Source of the DNA: JBMNCQ01 sp049366715
GTDB lineage: Bacteria > Bacillota > Peptococcia > Peptococcales > BICA1-8
DNA: 64,000 nucleotides
Direction: 5' to 3'
NCBI GenBank assembly: GCA_049366715.1
Contig: JBMNCQ010000094.1
Coordinates: 1 to 64,000 of the forward strand
The position numbers and the translations under genes were made by a program. Below the pieces are notes generated by a model, which worked only from the letters and a program-made list of their open reading frames with translations, ran no database searches and was not told the DNA's origin. Below, one piece after another: positions 24,964-34,792 of this stretch (its first letter is position 1; each line of letters opens with the position of its first letter).

Positions 24964-26474
24964 TTCTTATCACAATCCAATCTTTCCAGGTTCAGAAGCC
25001 CTAAATAAATACCCCTTGTCAGTTGAATTTCCTGAGCCTGCTGCCCCCATAATACAGGCTTGCTCCCTTTCCATCTTTCTTCGATATGCTCTTTAAGAAG
25101 ACGGTTAGTTTCCGCAACTTTTAAACCTCTGCTCTGATGATAATATCCTGCCGCCCGGAAAGTACAAAAGGTCCCCTGGCACGGCCCCATGCCTAAACGG
25201 GTCAATCTGCGCACATCACTTAGGGAGAAATCTTTCTTGCCTGCCACAGCCTGTTCCAGCATTTCTTTGCTTACCATTTCACATTGGCATAAATACCCAC
25301 CCGGCTTAGCACCATGATTATTTACAGGGGGAAAGATCATTTCCCGGTGCGTAATACAGGGTTTATCTACGCCTATTTTCCCGGCAACAAAATCAACAAC
25401 GGTTTTAGCCATCAGACGATAAATGGTTAATTTACCGCCTACTACGGAAATTAAACCTTTCAATCCTGTTAATTGACCGTGATCCAGCAGAGAAAAATCC
25501 CGGGTTGCATCCCGGCCGCTTTCGCCGCCGTCAGGCTGATAAAGGGGCCGTACGCCTGCAAAAGCCCGGATTACCCGCAGATCTTGCAAGCCGGGCACCA
25601 GATTAGTCCCCTCTGCCAAAAGTTCAAGTACTTCCTCTAAAGTTGCTTCATTATCATCAGGATTACCGGTGAATTTAGAGGTCGTACCGAAAACCGTGAC
25701 GCTGCCGTGGGGTACAAAAATATCCCCGTCACCGGGCGGACGCAGGTGATTCAAAACCCGCCGGGTGATCCGATGGTTAAAAATAACTAAAACACCCTTA
25801 TCCGGATTAATATTAATCTGCTGACCTGCCAACCGGGCAATTTCCCCTGCCCACGCTCCGGCAGCATTGATTACATAATTACAGGAAACAAAATATTCCC
25901 GCCCGGACCTCTGATCCTTTAAATAAACGCCCTTTACCTGATTTTCCCGTACTTTCAATCCAACCACCTTGGTATAATTTCTGGCCTGAGCTCCGGCTTT
26001 TTCCGCCGCAAGGACATTGGCGGCTGCCAAAGCAAAGCCGTCAACGGCAGCATCAGGTACATAATAAGCCTTCACCGCATCTTTGGTTAAAGCAGGCTCC
26101 TCTTTTAAGAGTTCAGGAACGGAAACTTCCCTGGTCGTTATCCCTGCCTTTTTACATCCTGCCAGCCATTTTTCCGTATAGTTCCGATCATCTCTTGTGG
26201 TGGCAACAAACATTCCGCCGGTATCTTCAATACAGGCAGGCGCTATCTGCTTTAAGATTTCATTCTCCCGGCTGCATTCCCGGGCTGAATGCAAATCTCC
26301 GACAACATACCGGGCTCCGCTATGGAGCAAACCGTGGAAACGGCCACTGGTTCCTGTCGCAAAGTCATTTTGTTCAACTAATAAAGCTTCAATACCCCTT
26401 AAAGCTAAATCTCTTAAAATGCCTGTTCCGGTAACTCCTCCTCCGATGACCACTACCTGAACTCTATCTACCAT
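24957..26474 (-). CDS. glpA: Anaerobic glycerol-3-phosphate dehydrogenase subunit A
   Basis: Catalytic flavoprotein, 505 residues. FAD-binding VVVIGGGVTGTGILRDLALRG at the N-terminus, DAO-family core with INAAGAWAGEIA, and GlpA/GlpD motifs TSGRFHGLLHSGARY and AGVRPLY. The C-terminal region carries a BFD-type [2Fe-2S] domain with CQCEMV and GMGPCQGTFC, which separates GlpA from aerobic GlpD. AAGGAGG lies 6 nt before ATG. It starts 12 nt after glpK. Confidence 0.95.
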   Translation of the reverse strand: MVDRVQVVVIGGGVTGTGILRDLALRGIEALLVEQNDFATGTSGRFHGLLHSGARYVVGDLHSARECSRENEILKQIAPACIEDTGGMFVATTRDDRNYTEKWLAGCKKAGITTREVSVPELLKEEPALTKDAVKAYYVPDAAVDGFALAAANVLAAEKAGAQARNYTKVVGLKVRENQVKGVYLKDQRSGREYFVSCNYVINAAGAWAGEIARLAGQQININPDKGVLVIFNHRITRRVLNHLRPPGDGDIFVPHGSVTVFGTTSKFTGNPDDNEATLEEVLELLAEGTNLVPGLQDLRVIRAFAGVRPLYQPDGGESGRDATRDFSLLDHGQLTGLKGLISVVGGKLTIYRLMAKTVVDFVAGKIGVDKPCITHREMIFPPVNNHGAKPGGYLCQCEMVSKEMLEQAVAGKKDFSLSDVRRLTRLGMGPCQGTFCTFRAAGYYHQSRGLKVAETNRLLKEHIEERWKGSKPVLWGQQAQEIQLTRGIYLGLLNLERLDCDKKC

Positions 26475-26486
26475 GATCCAGCCTCC

Positions 26487-27977
26487 TTAAGCCCAGCCCT
26501 TAGCCCTTTCCACAGCCCGCTCCCAATCCCTGTATAAAGTTTCAGCCGCTTCCTTAGTCAGCGAAGGAGCAAAGGTTTTCTCTAACTGCCAGGCACACTC
26601 TACTTCCGTGATATCTTTATACATTCCTATTTCCAAGCCAGCCAGATAGGCTGCTCCCAGCGCCGTCGTTTCATTGACCTGCGGACGGTCAACGGTAGTT
26701 TGCAGGATATCGGCTTGAAACTGCATCAGAAAATCATTTTTAACCGCCCCGCCGTCTACCCTTAATCCCGTTAATTCCATCCCGGCATCTGCCTGCATCG
26801 CCCTTACTACATCCTTAGTTTGATAGGCTATCGCTTCCAAAGCGGCCCGGGTGAAATGATATTTATTCGTTCCTCTGGTGATGCCTACGATCGCTCCCCG
26901 GGCATACATATCCCAATGAGGAGCCCCTAGTCCTACAAAGGCGGGAACCAGAAATACCCCGCCGCTGTCTGCAACCTTTAGGGCATATTCCTCCGATTGA
27001 GCCGCGTCTTCTAAGATATCCAGCTCATCCCTGAGCCATTGGACGACGGCACCTGCGATGAAAATACTGCCTTCTAAAGCATAATATATTTTTCCCTCTA
27101 CACCCCAGGCTATCGTTGTCAGTAATCCATTCCGGGATTGAATCGCTTTTTCACCGGTATTCATCAGCATAAAGCAGCCCGTACCGTAGGTGTTTTTCGT
27201 CATTCCCGGTGCAAAGCAGCACTGTCCGAATAAAGCTGCCTGCTGGTCACCGGCAACGCCTGTAATAGGGATTTCCGTGCCCAGCAAGGTCCTTTCTGTT
27301 TTTCCATAATTCCCGCTGGAAGGCTTAACTTCAGGAAGCATGCCCATAGGAATACCGAAGCGTTCCAGAATCTCTTCATCCCATTTTAATTGATGAATAT
27401 TATACAGCATTGTCCGCGCTGCATTGGAGTAATCGGTAGCATGGGTCTTTCCCCCGGTTAATTTCCAAATTAACCAGGTATCAATGGTCCCGAATAATAA
27501 CCGGTCCTGATCGGCTTTCACCCTGGCCTCAGATAAATGCCGCAGTATCCACTCTACTTTTGTCCCTGAAAAATATGCATCTAAAACTAAACCTGTTTTA
27601 CGGCTTATTTTCTGGTCCCAGCCCTCCTTTTTTAATTTAAGACAGGCTTCCGCAGTCCTGCGGCACTGCCAGACAATAGCATTATATACAGGCCGGCCGG
27701 TGTTCTTATCCCAGACTACTGTTGTTTCCCGCTGATTAGTAATACCGATAGCGGCAATTTCTGCGGGAGATATTTGCGACTCTCCGATCACCTTGCGGGC
27801 AACTTCCAACTGGGTTTGCCAAATTTCCTCGGGATCATGTTCAACCCAGCCCGGCCGGGGATAAATTTGCCTGAACTCTTTATTACACTGCTTGATTACT
27901 TTCCCTTCTTTGTTAAAAAGGATTGCCCGGGAACTTGTCGTGCCCTGATCTAAAGCCAGAATATACTTTTTCTCCAG
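26487..27977 (-). CDS. glpK: Glycerol kinase, apparent CTG start
   Basis: Phosphorylates glycerol to feed GlpABC. The reading frame extends 56 codons upstream of the first TTG and encodes the essential N-terminal ATPase motif YILALDQGTTSSRAILF and WVEHDPEEIWQTQ, giving 496 residues, the family norm. An in-frame TAA lies 10 codons further up, and the only start-like codon in between is CTG, placed 8 nt after GGGAGG. Other motifs: ITNQRETTVVWD, TGVAGDQQAALFGQ, and GLRVDGGAVKNDFLMQFQ. First gene of glpKABC. No glycerol facilitator gene is nearby. Confidence 0.93.
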   Translation of the reverse strand: MEKKYILALDQGTTSSRAILFNKEGKVIKQCNKEFRQIYPRPGWVEHDPEEIWQTQLEVARKVIGESQISPAEIAAIGITNQRETTVVWDKNTGRPVYNAIVWQCRRTAEACLKLKKEGWDQKISRKTGLVLDAYFSGTKVEWILRHLSEARVKADQDRLLFGTIDTWLIWKLTGGKTHATDYSNAARTMLYNIHQLKWDEEILERFGIPMGMLPEVKPSSGNYGKTERTLLGTEIPITGVAGDQQAALFGQCCFAPGMTKNTYGTGCFMLMNTGEKAIQSRNGLLTTIAWGVEGKIYYALEGSIFIAGAVVQWLRDELDILEDAAQSEEYALKVADSGGVFLVPAFVGLGAPHWDMYARGAIVGITRGTNKYHFTRAALEAIAYQTKDVVRAMQADAGMELTGLRVDGGAVKNDFLMQFQADILQTTVDRPQVNETTALGAAYLAGLEIGMYKDITEVECAWQLEKTFAPSLTKEAAETLYRDWERAVERAKGWA

Positions 27978-28001
27978 ATTAACCGCCTCCCCGTATACGA
28001 T

Positions 28002-28471
28002 TTAACTAGTGACCATGTCAATTGCCGTTGAAACATCAACCGCATCACCGGACCGGTCCGGAAACCGGCCGGCACTAGCTTCATCTCTTCTTACCAAATC
28101 ACCCCCAGATATTATGAGGGGATTTGCAAACCAATCTGTTAGAGTGCAAAACCTTGCCCTGAAACCTGTCCTGTTGTGAACACGCAAATTCATTACGGAG
28201 GCTAGAAAATATTTAGAGTCCTCTAATATTAATAGTATGAAACAGCCTCTTTCAGAACCTGTTACCACCCAATTGCTGCCCCCGCCGGTAAAGCAGTTAA
28301 TGGTATTTTGTGCAGCTGCCCGTTTCGTGTTTAGTTACAGGCATCCGTTGCTTCACCTGATTCTAAAATATTCCAATATTGCTAATTTTTCCTCAATTTT
28401 AATTATGTTCGAAAACAGGAATCCGGTCAACCAATATCAGTATTTTATACCCTAAATCTCAAAAACCAATT
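28002..28471. other. glpK upstream region with GC-rich palindromes
   Basis: This ~490-bp gap contains a perfect 14-bp palindrome CCGGACCGGTCCGG (28048-28061) followed by ACCGGCCGGC, unusually GC-rich for its surroundings and about 70 nt from the glpK start. They could be an operator for glycerol control. An 88-codon minus-strand frame spans 28002-28268; its last 35 residues (GRFPDRSGDAVDVSTAIDM) look protein-like, but it has no convincing ribosome site and I do not recognise it. The part from 28270 to 28471 shows nothing clear. Confidence 0.35.
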
Positions 28472-28499
28472 TAAAAAACGTCCCGGATCGGGACGTTTT
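28472..28499 (-). terminator. Terminator after the phosphofructokinase gene
   Basis: CGTCCCG / CGGGACG with a 3-nt loop; six Ts follow on the minus strand. Confidence 0.9.
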
Positions 28500-28504
28500 G
28501 GACT

Positions 28505-29716
28505 TCATTTTAGAATTACATGTTCATGAACTAAGCGGGCATAGCCGGGAATAGCTTCCCCCAGCAGTGGCAGACAGTAATCATAGAAAGCCGGCGTTAC
28601 AAAATTACCTTCTTCATTAATAAAACAGCCGGGCATAAATTTTTCAACATTTGCCGCATTTTCCAAAGCCGTCTTGCCGATATTTACTACGTACCCGCTT
28701 CCCGCACCCCTTTCTAAGGTAACCATAACATCGCTGATTCCTTCTGCAAAATACTTAACGGCAGCTGCACCGGCTTGAAAAGCCTCCTGAACATCTACCG
28801 GGGAGGCTAACGAAGACAGCGCTCTTTGAATCGTACCCGGTCTATTACAACGTGCCTTTAACCCGGTCTTGTCAATAATTAATTTCGTTAGATATGCTCC
28901 CGGCCCGTCACTTAAAGATATCGCTTTATGTCCGAAAGCATCCACCGCCGCATCTTTGGCTCCGATAAATTCACCGTTCTTATCTCTGATTCCTTCACTA
29001 AGAGCAACATATACGTACCCTAACTTATCATGCACTGCCTTTACATCCTCTAAAAATTTATCCTCATTAAAAGTAACTTCCGGTAAATAGATTAAATGGG
29101 GGGCATCTTTTTCACACCTTTTGCCTAAAGCACTTGCCGCCGTCAGCCAGCCGGCGTTGCGGCCCATTATCTCAAAAATAGCGACATCATCAAAGGTTTT
29201 CATAGACTCCAAATCCCGTCCGGATTCCACAGTGCTAAGGGCAATAAATCTGGCTGCACTGCCGAAACCCGGGCAATGGTCAGTTACCGGTAAGTCATTA
29301 TCTATCGTTTTAGGTATCCCTATGACCTGCATATCATATTTTTTCTGCTGCGCCAATTTGGATATTTTATGACAGGTATCCATACTGTCATTACCGCCGA
29401 TATAAACAAAATACCGGATATTATTTGTTTTGAATAATTCCAGCAATTGTTCATATTCCCCGTCTTTTGTTAACTTATGACGGCAGCTTCCTAAAACCGA
29501 CGCCGGGGTATACGGTAATTGATTAACCAAATCCTCCGGCTCCTGGTTCAAATCATATACTTCTTTTTTTAAGGCTCCTTCAATACCATTTTTTAAGCCA
29601 TAGATTTTTTCAATTTCAGGCATTTTTTTGGCTTCATTTAATACACCGGCCAGACTGGCATTTATTACGGGGGTAGGACCTCCCGACTGTCCGATTAGCA
29701 GGTTTCCTCCGGGCAT
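28505..29716 (-). CDS. 6-phosphofructokinase, pyrophosphate-type
   Basis: 403 residues of the PfkA superfamily. Two residues that select the phosphoryl donor point to PPi: GGNDS, with Asp at the second position after GG (ATP enzymes have GGDGS), and PKTIDND, with Lys where ATP enzymes have PGTIDND. Also visible are MGRNAGWLTA for sugar-phosphate binding and RPGTIQRAL. PPi enzymes are reversible and some also use sedoheptulose 7-phosphate. AAGGAG lies 8 nt before ATG. It ends a run of same-strand genes with an aldolase, a dehydrogenase and a TRAP transporter, though a 141-nt gap leaves operon membership open. Confidence 0.88.
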   Translation of the reverse strand: MPGGNLLIGQSGGPTPVINASLAGVLNEAKKMPEIEKIYGLKNGIEGALKKEVYDLNQEPEDLVNQLPYTPASVLGSCRHKLTKDGEYEQLLELFKTNNIRYFVYIGGNDSMDTCHKISKLAQQKKYDMQVIGIPKTIDNDLPVTDHCPGFGSAARFIALSTVESGRDLESMKTFDDVAIFEIMGRNAGWLTAASALGKRCEKDAPHLIYLPEVTFNEDKFLEDVKAVHDKLGYVYVALSEGIRDKNGEFIGAKDAAVDAFGHKAISLSDGPGAYLTKLIIDKTGLKARCNRPGTIQRALSSLASPVDVQEAFQAGAAAVKYFAEGISDVMVTLERGAGSGYVVNIGKTALENAANVEKFMPGCFINEEGNFVTPAFYDYCLPLLGEAIPGYARLVHEHVILK

Positions 29717-29857
29717 GATAACACTCCTTTATCCTCAAATTATCTCCTCCGTGTACAGGCTTAACGGGTAAAGCGAAATAATTGCAAAATTTTTTGGTTA
29801 GGTCAAACAAATAAGCTCAACCTAAGAAATTTACCGGCACAGGTTACGATCCTGCTA

Positions 29858-30703
29858 TTAGACCAATTTCTTCCACCCTTCGGCAAAAAATTCCAACTTT
29901 GCCTTAACCATTTGGCCCACGGCATTTTTACAGGCTTGGGGGATTTCTACCAGGTCATAGGCAGAAATATTTTTCTCATGAGTGGCAATAAAGGCTTCAA
30001 TAAAAGTCTTTTTGACCTCTGTTCCAATATTTATTTTTTTAATGCCTAACTGCACACCTTTGGCAAACTGTTCTAGAGTTAACCCTGTTCCTCCATGCAG
30101 CACAAGAGGTACATCCTTAGCTATTCCCGCGATCGTTTTTAATCTATCGAAATCTAAACAGGGTTCACCTTTATATAAGCCATGGGCATTACCAATGGAA
30201 ACTGCTAAGGCATCCACGCTGGTTTTACTTAAAAATTCTTCAACATGGGCAGGGTCAGTCATTTTGGCCTGCTTCACTTCTTCCCCGTCTTCAATACCGG
30301 CCAGTGCCCCTAATTCCGCCTCTACAGATACGCCTAAAAGCTTAGCGGCTTCCGTAATCTTATTGGTAATCGCAATATTTTCTTCTAAAGCTAAATGAGA
30401 ACCGTCAATCATCACACAGCTAAAGCCCAGTTTCATAGCTTTCAAGTTTGTTTTGTAATCTTTAGCATGGTCAAGGAAAACACATACCGGAACAGCTGCT
30501 TCCTTAGCTAGCTGCACCATTGCTTGCCCGACATAATCATTACCCGGCTTGTTCAGGGGACCGGAACCAATCATGAGTATTACGGGAAGGCCCGCTTCCT
30601 CCGCACCTTGTACAATGCCTTGGGCCGTAAATAAATCATAGGTACTAAAAGCGCCTACCGCTCCATCATGGGTTTGCAAAATCTCTTTTAAGGTAACCAG
30701 CAT
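29858..30703 (-). CDS. Class II ketose-bisphosphate aldolase
   Basis: 281 residues of the FBA/GatY/KbaY class. Catalytic Asp and zinc His in CVFLDHAKDY; further zinc ligands in SIGNAHGLY and LVLHGGTGL; phosphate-binding KINIGTE. It cleaves or forms a ketose 1,6-bisphosphate; fructose or tagatose bisphosphate cannot be told apart by eye. The ATG after GGAGGAG (6-nt gap) is the start; a TTG five codons upstream sits in the ribosome site. A perfect 14-bp palindrome like those near the GntR gene lies 22 nt upstream of the start, so it may have its own regulated promoter. Confidence 0.87.
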   Translation of the reverse strand: MLVTLKEILQTHDGAVGAFSTYDLFTAQGIVQGAEEAGLPVILMIGSGPLNKPGNDYVGQAMVQLAKEAAVPVCVFLDHAKDYKTNLKAMKLGFSCVMIDGSHLALEENIAITNKITEAAKLLGVSVEAELGALAGIEDGEEVKQAKMTDPAHVEEFLSKTSVDALAVSIGNAHGLYKGEPCLDFDRLKTIAGIAKDVPLVLHGGTGLTLEQFAKGVQLGIKKINIGTEVKKTFIEAFIATHEKNISAYDLVEIPQACKNAVGQMVKAKLEFFAEGWKKLV

Positions 30704-30724
30704 TTTTTTCTCCTCCAAATTTAT

Positions 30725-30738
30725 TTGTAATATTACAA
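30725..30738. promoter_or_regulatory. Candidate GntR operator before the aldolase
   Basis: TTGTAATATTACAA is a perfect 14-bp palindrome upstream of the aldolase. Related sites occur at 34911 and 35827, beside dctP and the GntR gene. Confidence 0.5.
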
Positions 30739-30807
30739 TATTAATATCTATATTTGTTTCAGTTTCATCCTAAAGAGGACATGATAACGGTTACAAAACC
30801 CCGGGGC

Positions 30808-31827
30808 TTAGACTTCCCCGTCAGCCACTTTAATAATAACTTTCGTACCGGATTTGGAATCCAGAGCCTCTTCATAGGCTTCATTCACTTCTGGTAATGA
30901 ATAAATTTTTTTGGTGATAATTTTTTTGAATACCTCTTTGATAGGCCGGGTCATCAAATCTGCTGCCTTTACCAGGTCTTCTTTGGTATACATCTGACTG
31001 CCGATCAAGAAAGTTTCGTATTTACACATCCGGAAAATACTTGTCTCAATTTCCCTGGCGAAGGTTCCTAAAATAACCACTACTTCAGGAGACGGCTCAA
31101 TATCTCTTAGTGTTTCAAAAACCATTTTGTTTCCTGTGCACTCAAAAGCCACCGGCCTTACCCCTTCCGCCCCTTTAAAATCTGCCAGATTTTTAAGGAC
31201 AGTAAAGCCTAAATCTTTGGCAAAATTTATTCTGTCTTCATTGATTTCTACCAGAGTAACATCATAGCCCTTGGATTCTTTCAGAAGCAGCCCGATCAGA
31301 ATCCCGATTGTTCCTGCCCCTGTTATAATAACTTCTTTCCCTTGATGCTGTACTTTTGCCAATAATTCCGTACTATGAACGGCAACGGCCACAGGCTCTA
31401 ATAAAGCACCTTCCAGATCACCACAGTCAGCGGGCAAAGGTATCAGGTTATCTACCGGTACGATTACTTGTTCTGCCAGGCATCCGGGGGTTTGAAAACC
31501 AATCACTTTCCTGGCAATACATAAATTGGGCCGGTTTAATTGACAATACCTGCACTCGCCACAGCCCATCAGCGGAACAACAGCTACCCGCTCACCTTCT
31601 TTAAGCTCTTCCCCTGTGGAATTAAGCTCCGTTATCACGCCTGTTGCTTCATGGCCCAATACTACAGGGGCCTTAACTTTGGGATGATGGCCGATATAGA
31701 CATGCAGATCCGAGCCGCAAATTCCGCAGTATGATACTTTAACCATGGCTTGACCTTCTTGAAGCCCGGGCCTTGCTATTTCTTCCAGCATAAATTTTCT
31801 AGTTTCTGCTAATTTGGCTTGTTTCAT
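30808..31827 (-). CDS. Zinc-dependent medium-chain dehydrogenase (polyol/threonine type)
   Basis: 339 residues. The catalytic zinc site is CGICGSDLHVYIGHH with GHEATGVI; the structural zinc has four Cys in CGECRYCQLNRPNLC; the NAD(P) fold is VIITGAGTIGILIGLLLK. Members oxidise sugar alcohols, aldonates or threonine. The start is ATG with GGGGAGG 10 nt before it; it begins 19 nt after dctM, so it belongs to the TRAP operon and probably oxidises the imported compound. The hairpin at its stop codon (CGGGG..CCCCG) is weak. Confidence 0.87.
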   Translation of the reverse strand: MKQAKLAETRKFMLEEIARPGLQEGQAMVKVSYCGICGSDLHVYIGHHPKVKAPVVLGHEATGVITELNSTGEELKEGERVAVVPLMGCGECRYCQLNRPNLCIARKVIGFQTPGCLAEQVIVPVDNLIPLPADCGDLEGALLEPVAVAVHSTELLAKVQHQGKEVIITGAGTIGILIGLLLKESKGYDVTLVEINEDRINFAKDLGFTVLKNLADFKGAEGVRPVAFECTGNKMVFETLRDIEPSPEVVVILGTFAREIETSIFRMCKYETFLIGSQMYTKEDLVKAADLMTRPIKEVFKKIITKKIYSLPEVNEAYEEALDSKSGTKVIIKVADGEV

Positions 31828-31846
31828 CAAACAATTACCTCCCCGG

Positions 31847-33172
31847 TTAAATGAATGCAAAGCTAAATAAATTGATAAAACCCTGGTATCCGCCAATTAA
31901 ACGCGGTAGGAATAAAGTAATATCATCCAGTAATAACATCATCACAACAACTAAAATCAAGACAATCATAAAAGGTAACGCTCCGCGGGTGGTTTCTTCC
32001 AAGCTCAGACCGGAAATCGTCATAGCAATAAAAACATTGGCTCCCAGAGGGGGTGATAATAAGGCAACTTCATTTGTCAGCACCCAGATGACACCAAAAT
32101 GCACCGGGTCTATTCCCAGCTGCACGATAACAGGCAGTAAGATAGGCACCAGGATTACAATTGTTGATAAAGTCTCCATAAACATGCCCAGGAAAAACAA
32201 TAAGATACTGATCATCAACAGAACGACAAAAGCATTATCGCTGATTGAAAGGATAAAAGAAGCTACCGTTTGGGGTACGTCGTATAAAGTCAAAAACCGC
32301 CCGAATAAAGTTGAGACCCCGACAATGATCATAGAAGTAGCCGAAGTTACGTTGGTTAATTTTATCCCTTCCCATAAGCCCTCTAATGTAAGCTTTCTAT
32401 TTATGAATATACTCACAAACAATGCATAGAAAACAGCCACTCCCGCTGCCTCGACAGCTGTAAAAACTCCTGCATAGATCCCGCCTAAAATAACAACGGG
32501 AGCCAGTAATGACCAGATATTATTTTTAATGATTGTCAGGGCCTCTTTCGTCGTATATACCTTGTCAGACCCGGTGTAATTATTTTTGCGGGCGATAAGA
32601 TAACAAGTCAGCATTAAAACCCCGCCTACTAAGGCCCCCGGCACAAAACCCGCCATGAACATAGTTCCTACAGAAACATTCGCCATAACTCCGTACATAA
32701 TCATGGGATTACTGGGCGGAATCAGTATTCCTAAAGTACCTCCGGTAGCGCATACACCTGCCGCGAATCTTTTCGCATACCCTTGGCGAACCATAGCAGG
32801 ATACATTAACGTCCCCATAGCAGCAACTGTACCCGGTCCTGAACCGATCATCGCCGCAAAAAACATGCATCCTAAGATCGTGACTAGAGCCAAACCTCCT
32901 TTTACTCTACCGACAAAAATAGAAGCAACCTCTACGATCTGATCGGCCATACCGCCTTTTTCCATAATTGCCCCTGCTAAAATAAAAGTCGGTATAGCCA
33001 GTAAAGGAAACATATCCATTATTTTAATCATATCTAAAGGTATAATATTTAACGGTATATCACTAAAGAGTAATACCAGAATGGTAGAAAAACCCAATGA
33101 CACAAAAATAGGAATTCCCGCCAGCAGGGAGCCAAAAAGGAAAAGCCAGATCATATTAGCGGATACATCCAT
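31847..33172 (-). CDS. dctM: TRAP transporter large permease DctM
   Basis: 441 residues with about 11-12 membrane helices, DctM/TRAP-T family. Typical segments: GSGPGTVAAMGTLMYPAM, CATGGTLGILIPPSNPMIMYG and GMFMETLSTIVILVPILLP. It is the sodium-coupled channel subunit in the inner membrane. Its ATG overlaps the dctQ stop by 1 nt (TAATG). Confidence 0.93.
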   Translation of the reverse strand: MDVSANMIWLFLFGSLLAGIPIFVSLGFSTILVLLFSDIPLNIIPLDMIKIMDMFPLLAIPTFILAGAIMEKGGMADQIVEVASIFVGRVKGGLALVTILGCMFFAAMIGSGPGTVAAMGTLMYPAMVRQGYAKRFAAGVCATGGTLGILIPPSNPMIMYGVMANVSVGTMFMAGFVPGALVGGVLMLTCYLIARKNNYTGSDKVYTTKEALTIIKNNIWSLLAPVVILGGIYAGVFTAVEAAGVAVFYALFVSIFINRKLTLEGLWEGIKLTNVTSATSMIIVGVSTLFGRFLTLYDVPQTVASFILSISDNAFVVLLMISILLFFLGMFMETLSTIVILVPILLPVIVQLGIDPVHFGVIWVLTNEVALLSPPLGANVFIAMTISGLSLEETTRGALPFMIVLILVVVMMLLLDDITLFLPRLIGGYQGFINLFSFAFI

Positions 33173-33669
33173 TATTCCCCACCTGCCATTTCAGTTTTAT
33201 TAACAGAACGAAATTCCATAACAGCTCTTTGTAGTAGTCTAAATGTTTGAAAAGCGAAAGCAACGGGGATAATCGCATATATATAACGCATATCCCAGCC
33301 TAATACCTGTGATATTTGCGGTCTGGTACCCATTCCCTGAATAACAACGACACTATAATAAATAACAAAACCATTAAAAACAAGCCAGACTTCATATTGC
33401 AGCAAATCAAAAAACTTTCTGACACTTACAGGTAATAAATTTACTAAGACAGTTACCCGAAAATGTTTTCCGTATTTAGCGCCCATTGCACTTGCAAAAT
33501 ACACCATAGCTAAAAAAGAATATCTTAACAGTTCTTCACTCCATGATAAACTATGCCCTAAAACATATCTGGAAAAAACCTGAATAAACAGCATGCTTAC
33601 GACGATACATAACAACATTGAAGAAAATAATTCTTCAATGTTTTGCAGACACCATTTTATAATCTTCAT
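33172..33669 (-). CDS. dctQ: TRAP transporter small permease DctQ
   Basis: 165 residues, four membrane helices; the conserved SWSEELLRYSFLAMVYFASA of DctQ is present near residue 40. It joins DctM to form the membrane domain. A GGGGGG ribosome site precedes ATG. It follows dctP by 64 nt. Confidence 0.9.
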   Translation of the reverse strand: MKIIKWCLQNIEELFSSMLLCIVVSMLFIQVFSRYVLGHSLSWSEELLRYSFLAMVYFASAMGAKYGKHFRVTVLVNLLPVSVRKFFDLLQYEVWLVFNGFVIYYSVVVIQGMGTRPQISQVLGWDMRYIYAIIPVAFAFQTFRLLQRAVMEFRSVNKTEMAGGE

Positions 33670-33733
33670 CTATTCCCCCCCAATTAGGATTTAAAGGCTG
33701 TGGTTTTCCCACAACCTTTAAACAAATTAATGC

Positions 33734-34792
33734 TTAGGGCTTGTCCCGGCCTAATACATCCAGCGCTTTTTCTAAAATAGATATATCCGGCAGCTCCGTA
33801 TAGAATTCAGGCCAAATGCTCATCGCCCTTGCTTGCCATTCATCTTCATCTTCCGGGGAACCGCTAAATACGATACCGTTATCCTCTAGTTTTCCTTTTA
33901 CGATGTTTTCATACTCAAGCATATATTGCCGGTTATCGTCCGTTACTTCTTTGCCGGCTTTAATAAGCGCCTGCTGAACATCTTCCGGCAGAGAACCGAA
34001 CCATTTTTCGTCAACCATAATATTGCCCAGCCACATTTTGTAGTGAATATCCGTTACATATTTCTGAACTTCATAGTTTTTAGATACCCATAAGCTGGCA
34101 TAGGGGTTTTCCTGTCCGTCAACGACTTTCTGCTGCAAGGCATTAAAAGTCTCATCCCAGGCGATAGGTGTTGCTTCCGCATCCCAGGCTTTAAAAGTAC
34201 CGATCATGTACTTATTGTTTGGTACACGGATTTTTAAACCTTTCAAGTCCTCTAATTTCGTTACCGGTTTTTTACTATTAGATAATACACGGAAACCCTG
34301 TTCTAACCAGGTAAGTGTTCTGGTTCCGCTCTCTTGTATTTGTAAATCATTAAGATCGTCCCATAGGGAGTCAATTACCTTGTTTGCTTCATCTCTGTTT
34401 TTAAAAATATACGGGAAATCATATACCCCGATTGAAGGCGAAAAGGGGGTAATATTTCCGGCAGTTACTAAAGCCATTTGAATGATTCCGTTTTGAATAT
34501 CGGTAACGTTTCTCTGCTCACTGCCTAATTGTCCGGCAGGGTATATTTTTATATCTACTTTTCCCTTACTATACTCCTCAGCCTTTTCCTCCATCAATAA
34601 AGCGGCCCTGTGCAGAGGATCTGTTTCGTCTGCTGCAGCAGGATGGCTGAATTTGATGACGATCTTTTCCTCTCCCGCAGGCTGCCCATTTTCCGGGTTA
34701 TTCGCTTCTTTGCGCCCGCAGCCTGTTAATAATAAAGCCCCACAAAGTACCGCCACTACCAAAACAATAAAAGATTTCCTCAACTTCTTCAC
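33734..34792 (-). CDS. dctP: TRAP transporter solute-binding lipoprotein DctP
   Basis: 352 residues. The signal peptide ends in the lipobox LLLTGC. DctP-family marks: KFSHPAAADETDPLHRAA, LKGLKIRVPNNKY with the Arg that usually binds a substrate carboxylate, and VVDGQENPYASLW. The substrate is therefore probably an organic or sugar acid. GTG start with GAGGAGG 7 nt upstream; a longer frame adds 17 residues without support. First gene of dctPQM and the dehydrogenase. Confidence 0.92.
   Translation of the reverse strand: MKKLRKSFIVLVVAVLCGALLLTGCGRKEANNPENGQPAGEEKIVIKFSHPAAADETDPLHRAALLMEEKAEEYSKGKVDIKIYPAGQLGSEQRNVTDIQNGIIQMALVTAGNITPFSPSIGVYDFPYIFKNRDEANKVIDSLWDDLNDLQIQESGTRTLTWLEQGFRVLSNSKKPVTKLEDLKGLKIRVPNNKYMIGTFKAWDAEATPIAWDETFNALQQKVVDGQENPYASLWVSKNYEVQKYVTDIHYKMWLGNIMVDEKWFGSLPEDVQQALIKAGKEVTDDNRQYMLEYENIVKGKLEDNGIVFSGSPEDEDEWQARAMSIWPEFYTELPDISILEKALDVLGRDKP

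Noticed and set aside
28505..29716. Phosphofructokinase as the ATP-dependent enzyme
   Set aside because: GGND and PKTIDND carry the Asp and Lys that mark pyrophosphate-dependent enzymes.
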